Positions 45,516 to 53,489 of a DNA stretch of 64,000 bases are shown here, piece after piece. Source of the stretch: Opitutaceae bacterium (GTDB taxonomy: Bacteria; Verrucomicrobiota; Verrucomicrobiia; Opitutales; Opitutaceae); the NCBI GenBank assembly GCA_016711225.1, contig JADJTK010000022.1:46913-110912 (forward strand), written 5' to 3'. The translations under genes and the position numbers were made by a program. Position 1 is the first letter of the stretch. Every line of letters starts with the position of its first letter. The notes below the pieces were generated by a model, which was not told the origin of the DNA, ran no database searches, and saw only the letters and a list, made by a program, of their open reading frames with translations.

Positions 45516-45590
45516 TGGAGGCGCGGGTCGGAATCGAACCGACGCATAGAGGTTTTGCAGACCTCGACCTTACCACTTGGCTACCGCGCC
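45516..45590 (-). tRNA. tRNA-Cys (GCA)
   Basis: 75 nt including an encoded CCA end. Acceptor stem GGCGCGG / CCGCGCC, anticodon stem GAGGT / ACCTC with loop CTGCAAA (anticodon GCA), and T stem GTCGG / CCGAC all pair. It is the intact attR copy; its 3' 31 bp are duplicated at 37154-37184. Confidence 0.97.
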
Positions 45591-45840
45591 ATCCTTCAAG
45601 CTGACGGGAACATTCGCACCGCCCCCTGGGTGGGCAAGTCCTTTTTCCGTTCCGCACTGCGTTCAACGGTTTGGCCGGGCACCCCGGTAGTGGGGGGCCT
45701 CCCGCTGCCAGCGGGAGGGATCTGGCTCGGCGGGCTTAAGCCGAAGGTTTCGGCCTTCTTTCCCTGGGCGGCTGGACGAAATGAGGTGGGCTCACCTCGC
45801 GGCTTGCCAGCGCCGCCGACCTCCCCGTTGATGGGCGCCA

Positions 45841-46446
45841 GTGAAGCAAAGCATCGTCACACTCGACATGGAGGGCGTTCTCACGCCGGAAATCTGGATC
45901 GCGGTCGCCGAGAAGACCGGGATTCCCGAGCTGCGTCGCACCACGCGCGACGAGCCGGACTACGACAAGCTGATGCGCTACCGCCTGGAGATCCTGGACC
46001 GGCACCGCATCACCCTCTCGCACATCCAGGAGGTGATCGGCACGCTCAGCCCGCTGCCCGGCGCGCTGGAGTTCCTCGATACGCTGCGCTCGGAGGTGCA
46101 GGTGCTCATTCTTTCCGATACCTTCGAGCAGTTCGCCCAGCCCCTGCTCAAGCGCCTGGGCTGGCCGGCGCTGTTTTGCCACCGGCTGGTGGTCGATGCC
46201 GATCGCATCGTTGGCTACAAGCTGCGTATGCCCGACCAGAAACGCGCCTCGGTGCTGGCGCTCAAGGGGCTCAACTATCGGGTGATCGCCGGCGGCGACT
46301 CGTTCAACGACACCTCGATGCTCTGCGCGGCCGACTACGGCTTCCTCTTCCACGCCCCGGACAATGTGATCCAGCAGTTCCCGCAGCTGCCGGCCGTGCA
46401 CGACTATCCGACGTTCCTAAAGCTGATCCGCGAGAAGATCGGCTGA
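45841..46446 (+). CDS. thrH: ThrH-like phosphoserine phosphatase / homoserine kinase
   Basis: 201 residues from GTG 45841. HAD-family motifs are the nucleophile Asp in TLDMEGVLTPEIW, Ser/Thr in LILSDTF, Lys near DQKRA, and the Asp pair in VIAGGDSFNDTSML. The length and DMEGVL start match ThrH, which in Pseudomonas aeruginosa dephosphorylates phosphoserine and can transfer the phosphate to homoserine. It stands alone, 250 bp after the tRNA-Cys gene, with no clear ribosome binding site. The gap upstream contains GC-rich hairpins. Confidence 0.88.
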   Translation: MKQSIVTLDMEGVLTPEIWIAVAEKTGIPELRRTTRDEPDYDKLMRYRLEILDRHRITLSHIQEVIGTLSPLPGALEFLDTLRSEVQVLILSDTFEQFAQPLLKRLGWPALFCHRLVVDADRIVGYKLRMPDQKRASVLALKGLNYRVIAGGDSFNDTSMLCAADYGFLFHAPDNVIQQFPQLPAVHDYPTFLKLIREKIG

Positions 46447-46589
46447 TTCGAGACGACTTGTGCGGCGAGTCTTGAGTGCAGAGATCACGTCCGAGTCGGA
46501 CGAAGCTCTTGCGAGCTTCGCTACAGGATCGGATGTGAGCGAGCGTCCCGGCGACCCGTGTTTTCGCGACGACGTCAATGGGCGTTCCC

Positions 46590-46607
46590 GGCTCGGGCGG
46601 AGCCTCG
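46590..46607. repeat. Copy of dispersed 18-bp palindromic repeat core
   Basis: GGCTCGGGCGGAGCCTCG, identical to 55986-56003. It lies in the intergenic region between thrH and trxA together with the hairpin CGAAGCTCTTGCGAGCTTCG. Confidence 0.6.
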
Positions 46608-46624
46608 CCCTCCATCATTACTGT

Positions 46625-46661
46625 ATGAAAAAGGCCGGCCCCACGAAGGGCCGGCCGAAAG
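46625..46661 (-). terminator. Terminator after trxA
   Basis: On the minus strand, CGGCCGGCCC / GGGCCGGCC with a short TTCGT loop is followed by TTTTTC. It lies just downstream of the thioredoxin stop. Confidence 0.85.
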
Positions 46662-46682
46662 TGGCAATAACTGCGCTGAAAC

Positions 46683-47009
46683 TCAGAGCTTCATCCCGAT
46701 CTTGGCGCGCAGGGTGGCCTTGTCGATGAGACCGACGTACTGGTCGACCACCTGGCCGTTCTTGAAGAGGATCATCGTGGGAATGGCGCGGATGCCGTAC
46801 TGAGCGGCGATTTCACCGGCATCGTCGACATTGACCTTCGTGATGGTGAGCTTGCCGGCGAGGTCCTTGGCGAGTTCCTCGAGCAGGGGGGCGATGGCCT
46901 TGCACGGCCCGCACCACGGAGCCCAGAAGTCGACGAGGACGGGTGTGGACGACTTGGCGATGGCATCCGGGAAAGTGGCGGTGGTGAGGTGGACGATGTT
47001 CTCAGACAT
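46683..47009 (-). CDS. trxA: Thioredoxin
   Basis: 108 residues from ATG 47009; upstream in-frame sequence is not conserved-looking. The active site WCGPCK is intact in VDFWAPWCGPCKAIAP, and the cis-Pro is in IRAIPTMILFKNGQ. It reduces protein disulfides in the cytoplasm. Monocistronic with its own terminator. Confidence 0.96.
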   Translation of the reverse strand: MSENIVHLTTATFPDAIAKSSTPVLVDFWAPWCGPCKAIAPLLEELAKDLAGKLTITKVNVDDAGEIAAQYGIRAIPTMILFKNGQVVDQYVGLIDKATLRAKIGMKL

Positions 47010-47241
47010 GGTGGTGAGTGGTTGAGTCAGGGGAGGAGTCGGATGAACGGGTCGCAGGGTGCTTGGGCTGGGCGGGTGAGTCAAGGGGCGGCAGGTGTTT
47101 GCCGGTGATCCGGTGACAGTAATCAGTTGGCGGTGCTCGGGGGGCAGCGGGTAGTAGGCCGTGCACCGGCGAGTCGCCGGCCAGCTGGCACCAGTGCCGG
47201 CGCGTTCGTACTCCGCGTCGAGGGGGGAGCGTGGTTGGTCC

Positions 47242-49444
47242 TCAGTGCACCAAACGGGAGCTCATCGCGTAGACGATGAGCACCAGCAGGACCAGCCCGA
47301 GGCCGAAGAAGAGGAAACCGAAGGTGCGGGCGATCGGGCGGCGGCCCTCCCAGTCGTCGCGCACACGATGGGCCTCGAGGCGGCCCTCGGCGACGAGGCG
47401 ATCGTACCAGCGTTTGCGCTCGTGCAGCATCTCGCTCTTCGAGATGCGGCCGGAGAAGATCACCGTGTCCATCGGGAATTTCTCGAGACGGAAGTGTGTG
47501 TTGAAGAAGTGGAAGGTGAAGATGAAGCCGGCGGCCAGCAGCGCCTCGTCGGAGTGCACGACGTGGGCGATGTTGATGACCCAGCCCGGCAGGTACTGGG
47601 TGAAGAAGGCCGGGAACCACATGATCAGGCCGGAAACGCCGATGGCGAACACGCCCCAGAAGACGGCGAGGTAGTCGAAGCGTTCCCAGTACGTCCAGCG
47701 GTCGAACTGCGGGCGCGGGCCCTTGCCGAAGAACCAGCGGTTGTGGGCGACGAAGTCGCGTCCGTCCTGCAGGGAGGGGAACATCGAGTCGGGGCCGAAG
47801 ACCGCGGCGACCAGGCGGCGCAACGAGCGCCGCCCGGTGGCGGGATCACGCAGGGCCGAGCGGCGGCGCCAGAGCGAGATCGCGAGGGCGCCGAGGTGGA
47901 GGGCAAAGTAGGCGAAGGTGATGATCGCGCCGAAATGGTGCAGGGCGCGGGCGACATCGGCGCCGCCGATGAGATCGAAGATCGTCCGGGCCCAGGCCGT
48001 GTAGTAGAACTTCAACGGCATGCCGGTGATGGTCAGCAGCAGGAAGCTGGTGACGACCATCAGGTGGAGGAAGCGTTCAAAGGGAGTGAAGCGGGTGAAC
48101 CACTCGTCGTCGCGCTCGATGGTGACCTTGGCTTCGCGGAACTGTTTCGAGTCGTGCAGGAAGAGGTAGATCGAGCGCACCAGCCAGAAGAGGGTATGGA
48201 CGCCAAAGAAGGCGAAGGTGCCCACCAGCAGGGTGGTCATGAAGAGGAAGACCTTGTTGAGAATGGGGTAGTTGGTGCTGTCGAGCGGGTTGGCGTGCGG
48301 CTGGTATTGGGTGAAGCCTGCGCCCACGCCGGGGTGGCATTGCTGGCAGGTGGCGACGATCCGGCCGGAGGAGAGGCGCGAGCGCGGGTCGCTGACGGGG
48401 AACACGTCGTGGTAGCCGTGGCAGTCGAAGCACGCCGCCACATCCGACGCGCGGTTGGGCTGCCCAGCGCCATGGCCTTGCCGTGGTAGGTGTCGCGGTA
48501 GTGGGCGAGGCGGTCCTGGTGGCATTTGCCGCAGCTCTGGTCGCTGCCAGCCTTGAAATGGGCGCTAACGGGATTCTCGATGTCGTGGGCGGTGTGGCAG
48601 TCGGAGCAGACCGGGCCACGCTTGTCGCCGGCGGCGAGCAGTTGGCCGTGGATACTGGTCTTGTAGACCTCTTCGACGCCGACATGGCACTGGCCGCAGG
48701 TCTTGGCGATGTTGAGGTGGTTGGTGTGGGAGGCCTTGTCGACGGAGCGGCGGATGTCGTGCACGCCGTGGCAGTCGTTGCAGGAAGGCGCGACGGCGAG
48801 GCCCTGGCGGAGCGCCTTGCCGTGGATACTCTCCATGTAGTGCGCCGCCGCGTCGGGCGGGGCATCTGGTACTCGGCGGCGAGGCCGGGGTTGCTGTGGC
48901 ACTTCGCGCAGGTTTGGGGGAGGTTGAACTTGAGCACCGGGCTGGAGGGCGAGTTGACCGGCAGGATGTCGTGCGCACCGTGACAATCTTTGCAGGACGC
49001 CGCATCGGAGGCGCCCATCTGGTGGCTGACTCCGTGGATGCTGCTGGCGTAGGCCTTGGCCGGACCCTCGTGGCAGGAGGCGCACTGGGCGGGGGCGAGC
49101 TTGTCGGCGTGGGGGACGTCGTTGATGTCCGTGTGGCAGGCGGTGCAGGCGAGTGTGGCGTGGACGGATTTGCCGAAGAGGCCGGTGTGCACAGCGGGGG
49201 CGGTGCCGGGCTTGCGGGCGGGAAGCTTGCCCGTAGGGACCTCGTCGTGGCAGGCTAGGCAGTCGCTGGTTTCCAGCGGCACGGGGGGCGGTGTCACCAG
49301 CGCGGGTTGGTTGGCGATCGGTGGTGCGGCCACAGGCTCGGCCGCGACCGGTGACCACACGGCGGTCAACAGGAACAGTAGTGCCGGCAAATGGGCTGAG
49401 AGGCCGACGGTTGGGGTTGACCGAGCGGGGGCGGCGCTGGACAT
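47242..49444 (-). pseudogene. 11-haem cytochrome c fused to cytochrome b membrane domain, two frameshifts
   Basis: From ATG 49444 there is a signal peptide (LPALLFLLTAVWSPVAA), then CxxCH haem motifs: CLACH, CTACH, CASCH, CKDCH and CAKCH in the first frame; CNDCH, CGQCH, CSDCH and CGKCH in a second; CFDCH and CQQCH in the third. The third frame continues into a membrane part with several helices (FLFMTTLLVGTFAFFGVH, VVTSFLLLTITGMPL, AIITFAYFALHLGALAI) and histidines suited to haem b, down to 47242. The frame changes fall at 48859-48862 (a GGGG run) and 48463-48465 (CCC). Two added bases would give one protein of about 734 residues. It probably links the quinone pool to periplasmic electron carriers. 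Confidence 0.8.
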
Positions 49445-49877
49445 GGCTGGAAGGTGTCGGGGAGCCGGGGATAGCGCAAGTTGTTCCTTGGGAGCGCGTG
49501 CGCAGCACGGCCGTTTGCGATCTCGAGACCATACGGTGGCGTCCCCCGGCAGCCTGGGGAGAAATCCGGCAAATGCTCGTTTGACGGGGCAGTGGGGCGG
49601 CCTACGTTCCGGCTGCACCCTGCGGTGTTCGTGTTGTTCATTACCACGCTCTCGGCCCTATATTTCTCCTTCGGGAGTCGGAACCGGCGGTTGATGTCAG
49701 GCCGTTCATCGGAAGACAGAGACCGTCGGGAGATTCCCACTTGAACTTAAATCGGACTAGAGCCTTATGAATTCACGGCACAGGCGGGGTGTATTTTTTG
49801 CCTCTTTGCGCAGGAAAACGTACGAAACCCGATCACGCCCCTAGACGGGAGACCGCGCGATCTGCTATAACCCCACC
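49445..49877. other. Intergenic region, no convincing gene
   Basis: About 430 bp between divergent genes. TTGAAC at 49741-49746 and TTATGA at 49765-49770 (18-bp spacing) are a weak promoter candidate for the gene at 49878. A possible 87-codon frame at 49481-49744 lacks protein-like composition and is not called. Confidence 0.35.
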
Positions 49878-50312
49878 ATGGAAGCTGAGAACCTGATCCC
49901 TGAAATCGCCCGTTTTGCCATTTTCGAAGGGGCGCTGCCGAGCACCCGCCCGGAGGATCTCCTGCATCTGGCGGGCAAAGTCCGGGCGGCCAACAGTGGC
50001 CGAGGGATCGAGATCGGCGTGGAAAAGTTTCTCTGGGTGCACGAGAAAGAGGCGCTGCGCATGTTCGGGCCCAATCCGGCCGGCGCTGCCACCGCCATCC
50101 GTTCGCTGATTTTCAACTACCTGCTGCCCAACCTTGGGTCGGTCTCCCAGGAGGCCGTGGCCACGGAGTTGGCGAGTATGGAGATTCGACCCGAGACCCG
50201 CCTGGACGTGGAGGCCCTGTTCAAGAAGGTAGCCAAGCCGGTGGTCAAGCCCACCAAGGCGGAGAAATCCGACAAGCCGGAGAAGGGCGCCAAGGACAAG
50301 AACGGGCGCTGA
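49878..50312 (+). CDS. Hypothetical cytoplasmic protein with Lys-rich tail
   Basis: 144 residues. A compact N-terminal domain of about 110 residues (NLIPEIARFAIFEGALPSTRPEDLLHLAGKV, then IEIGVEKFLWVHEKEALRMFG and AAIRSLIFNYLLPNLG) precedes a Lys/Pro/Glu-rich disordered tail (PTKAEKSDKPEKGAKDKNG). There is no signal peptide or membrane segment. I know no function; the basic tail suggests nucleic acid contact. It ends at a clear terminator. Confidence 0.7.
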   Translation: MEAENLIPEIARFAIFEGALPSTRPEDLLHLAGKVRAANSGRGIEIGVEKFLWVHEKEALRMFGPNPAGAATAIRSLIFNYLLPNLGSVSQEAVATELASMEIRPETRLDVEALFKKVAKPVVKPTKAEKSDKPEKGAKDKNGR

Positions 50313-50352
50313 GCGGACTTGATCGGGCCGCACGCAGGGGGCCTGCTCCTTT

Positions 50353-50380
50353 GAAAGCCGCGTATCGACGCGGCTTTTTC
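50353..50380. terminator. Terminator between convergent genes
   Basis: AAAGCCGCGT ATCG ACGCGGCTTTTT. It serves the plus-strand hypothetical gene and, with the A-run on the other side, may also serve the minus-strand RapA-like gene. Confidence 0.8.
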
Positions 50381-50404
50381 GTGGGGCCGGGTAGAAGGGG
50401 CGGC

Positions 50405-53269
50405 CTATGCTTGACCGGCGCCCCCAAGAGTTCCCTCGACGATCAGACGCAGGGAGTCGAGGCGCAGGCGCGCTTGCCCGATGGCGGTCTGGGTGTGGCG
50501 GAGCTGTTCTTGGGCGAGGGTGATCTCCTCGACGCGGACATGGTCGTTGACCTTGCGCAGATCGATGAGTCGCTGAAGTTCGGCGCCGAGGATGCGCGCG
50601 CCACGGTCGGACGCGTCGTTGCGCAGGAGGGCGGACTTAGTCTCGGCGACGGCGGTGGCGGCGTCGACCAGGGTCTTGAGCAGGGTGGCGTTGAATTGGG
50701 GCCGCTCGAGGAAGCGCTGGAGCGCGTGGGCGGGGGTGTCGTCGGCTAGAGGGCCGGAGGGGCGCGTGGCGGTGAGGTCCTGTCCCCGGGCATCGACGAC
50801 AACGCGCACCGGAGCCGGCGGAAGGAACTGGTCCACATGCCAGCGGGAGTCGGCCACGGGCTCGAGCACGAAGACCGCCTCGAGCAGCAGATTGGGTTCG
50901 CCAGACGGAACGAGGGCGAAGGCCGTGGTGCCGCCCTGGGAACTGAGCAGCAGATCGAGGGTGTCGCGCACGAGGGCGTGGTCGCGCGAGACAAACGGGA
51001 TGTCCTCGCGTACGAGCGCGCGGCTGCGATCGAAGGTGACGAGCATGCCGGCGGCGGGAATCGAGGGGAATGCCTCCACGTAGGCGTGGCTGGGATCGAG
51101 GAAGAGATCCCGCTCCTCGTGCTCCTTCATCTGCACGCCGAAGTGGTCGAGCAGCTCCGGCAGGAGCCGGCGCAGCAACGGGTCGGCATCGAGGGCGCGC
51201 ACGTCGTCGACGAGGCGCTGGGCCACCTCACGATCGAAGGAGGCCAGCTCGAGCAGGCGGTCGCGGCCTTGTTGCAGCCGTTTGAGGAGGTCGCGGCGGA
51301 AGTGCGCGGTCTCGGCGACGAGTGTGTCCAGCGCGGTGCGGTTTCGCTCCGTGGCGGCGCTGGAGTGGAAACCGAGCGCGAGGATGAGCAGGCGCTCGCG
51401 AAACGCCTTCATGAATTCCGTGCCGCCATGCAGAGGAGCCTCGAAGGCGGCGAGCCCGCGTTGGTACCATTCGACGACACATTCTTCCGCGCTGCCGGCG
51501 AGGTAGGGGACGTGGATCTGGATTGTCTGGGTTTGGCCGATGCGGTCCAGGCGGCCGATCCGCTGCTCGACCAATCCTGGATTGAGCGGCAGGTCGAAGA
51601 GCACGAGGTGGTGGGCGAACTGGAAGTTGCGCCCCTCGCTGCCGATCTCCGAGCAGAGGAGCAGGCGGGCGCCGTCGGGTTCGGCAAACCAGGCCGCCTG
51701 CCGGTCGCGCTGCACCAGCGGCAGTCCTTCGTGGAAGAGGCCCGTCTTGACGGCGATAATCTCCTGCAACGCGGCGGCGATGGCCGCGACCTTGCGCTGC
51801 GAACGGCAGATGAGCAGCACCTTGGCGGTGCGGTGTTTGCGCAGATACCCCGCGAGCCATTTGAGGCGGGGATCGTCCTTGTAGGAATAGCGGATACCGG
51901 ACTCGCCGCCGGTTTCCTCGGCCTCGAGTTCACGGGCGCAGCGGGCGAGCAGGGTGGCGTCGGCGCCGGCGAGCGGTGCCGGGCAGAACTTGCGCTTGGG
52001 GAAACCGGCCATCGCGGCCCGCGTATTGCGGAACATCACCCGTCCGGGGCCGTGTTGGTCCACGAGGGTGCGCAGCAACGTCTCCCGCGCACCGGGAGTG
52101 CGGGTTTCCAGGGCCGCCAGGTGGCGGGCGAGTGCTTCCGGGTCGCGTTGGAAGATGCGTTTGAGCGCGGTGTGTTCGCGCGGTTTGAGCGGCTTCTCAT
52201 CCTGGAGGTGCTCGGCGACGGCGGCCACCCCGACGAACGCCTCCGTCTCGGCGAGGAAGGTGGCGTAGTCTGCGTAACGATCCGGGTCGAGCAGGCGCAG
52301 GCGCGCGAAATGTCCCGGCAGCCCGAGCTGGGTGGGTGTGGCGGTGAGCAACAATAGCCCCGGGGACTTGCGGGCGAGGCGCTCGACGAGAGCGTATTCG
52401 GTGCTCGGGGCCTCATGCGTCCATTCGAGGTGGTGGGCCTCGTCGACCACGACCACGTCCCAGCCGGCGCTCACCGCCTGCGCGCCGCGGGTCTCGTTGG
52501 CCGCCAGGAAACCGAGGCTACACAGGGCCAGTTGCTGGCCGAGGAAGGGATTGCCCTCGGGGGCGCCAGGCTCCGCGGCGAGGCAGCGGTCCTCGTCGAG
52601 GATGCTGAACCAGAGGTTGAAGCGGCGCAGCAGCTCCACGAACCATTGGTGGACGAGCGACTCCGGCACGAGGATGAGCACGCGTTTCGCCCGGCCCACG
52701 GCGAGCAGGCGCTGTACGATCAGGCAGGCCTCGATGGTCTTGCCGAGGCCGACCTCGTCGGCGAGCAGCACGCGCGGCACGGGACGCGCGGCGACCTCCT
52801 GCAGGATGAAGAACTGGTGCGGGATGAGGTCGATGCGGCCACCCAGGAATCCGCGTAGTGGTGATTGCCGTAGGGTCGCCTGCGCCAGGAGCGCTCGGTA
52901 ACGCAGGTCAAAGACCTCTCCGGGGTCGATCTGGCCGGCGAGCAGGCGCGCCTGCGGGAGCAGGACGCTGGCGAGGTCGGAGATCGCGTCCTCGCGGAGT
53001 TGGCGGCCGCCCCCGACGTAGACGATCAGGTCCGCCTCCTCGCGGACAGATTCGACCACAAGGCGTTCGCCGCCGCGTCCGGACACCGTTTCACCCACGC
53101 GAAAGAGCACACGTTTGAGCACCGGGGTGTTGCGGGAGTAGAGGCGTTTCTCACCCGCGGCAGGGAAGGCGACCCCGAGATGCGCGCCCTCGATGCTTGC
53201 AACGACTCCGAGCCCGAGTTCGGGCTCCCGTTCGCTCATACAACGCTGACCAATGGCATCGAGAGGCAT
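50405..53269 (-). CDS. rapA: RapA-like SNF2 ATPase (RNA polymerase-associated)
   Basis: 954 residues from ATG 53269, close to the 968 of Escherichia coli RapA. The N-terminal Tudor-like domains (IGQRCMSEREPELGLGVVASIEG, GEKRLYSRNTPVLKRVLF) and GQIDPGEVFDLRYRALL match RapA. The SNF2 core has Walker A ADEVGLGKTIEA, the DEAHHLEW box, and motif VI in QRIGRLDRIGQTQTI. The C-terminal half follows the RapA spacer and activator domains. RapA recycles RNA polymerase from post-termination complexes. TTG at 53278 would add three residues and is less likely. Confidence 0.92.
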   Translation of the reverse strand: MPLDAIGQRCMSEREPELGLGVVASIEGAHLGVAFPAAGEKRLYSRNTPVLKRVLFRVGETVSGRGGERLVVESVREEADLIVYVGGGRQLREDAISDLASVLLPQARLLAGQIDPGEVFDLRYRALLAQATLRQSPLRGFLGGRIDLIPHQFFILQEVAARPVPRVLLADEVGLGKTIEACLIVQRLLAVGRAKRVLILVPESLVHQWFVELLRRFNLWFSILDEDRCLAAEPGAPEGNPFLGQQLALCSLGFLAANETRGAQAVSAGWDVVVVDEAHHLEWTHEAPSTEYALVERLARKSPGLLLLTATPTQLGLPGHFARLRLLDPDRYADYATFLAETEAFVGVAAVAEHLQDEKPLKPREHTALKRIFQRDPEALARHLAALETRTPGARETLLRTLVDQHGPGRVMFRNTRAAMAGFPKRKFCPAPLAGADATLLARCARELEAEETGGESGIRYSYKDDPRLKWLAGYLRKHRTAKVLLICRSQRKVAAIAAALQEIIAVKTGLFHEGLPLVQRDRQAAWFAEPDGARLLLCSEIGSEGRNFQFAHHLVLFDLPLNPGLVEQRIGRLDRIGQTQTIQIHVPYLAGSAEECVVEWYQRGLAAFEAPLHGGTEFMKAFRERLLILALGFHSSAATERNRTALDTLVAETAHFRRDLLKRLQQGRDRLLELASFDREVAQRLVDDVRALDADPLLRRLLPELLDHFGVQMKEHEERDLFLDPSHAYVEAFPSIPAAGMLVTFDRSRALVREDIPFVSRDHALVRDTLDLLLSSQGGTTAFALVPSGEPNLLLEAVFVLEPVADSRWHVDQFLPPAPVRVVVDARGQDLTATRPSGPLADDTPAHALQRFLERPQFNATLLKTLVDAATAVAETKSALLRNDASDRGARILGAELQRLIDLRKVNDHVRVEEITLAQEQLRHTQTAIGQARLRLDSLRLIVEGTLGGAGQA

Positions 53270-53489
53270 TCGCGGCAATCAGGCCCCAACGCGGCGCTGT
53301 TGTGAAGCGCTTTTGCAGTGACCGGACTAGGCAGGGCTGGCCGTCGAGCAGTCGGCGCGCGGGGCGGCTCGTATGCCGATGCCGTGGGGCGAGAACGCGT
53401 CCCGCGTGTGCTCTCCGGCTCTGGGTATTAGCTGCCCGTTGACAGCGGAATCCGGCCCGCGCGGCGCCGAGGGGAATGCCGGGGCTCGG

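Larger units (their letters stand above)
37154..45546. mobile_element. 8.4-kb integrated element in tRNA-Cys (possible phage satellite)
   Basis: The element is bounded by perfect 31-bp repeats and carries a tyrosine recombinase at the left end. Twelve further genes follow on the plus strand, most overlapping or separated by a few bases. Contents are integration (recombinase, probable excisionase), replication (winged-helix protein, DnaB-like helicase), a stand-alone M41 peptidase, and small or coiled-coil proteins including one like a phage tail-completion protein. There are no capsid, terminase or conjugation genes. Size and content suggest a phage satellite or mobilisable integrative element; which one is unproven. 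Confidence 0.88.

Noticed and set aside
49481..49744. 87-codon open frame upstream of the gene at 49878
   Set aside because: Arg/Pro/Ser-rich without secondary-structure pattern or a ribosome binding site; looks non-coding.
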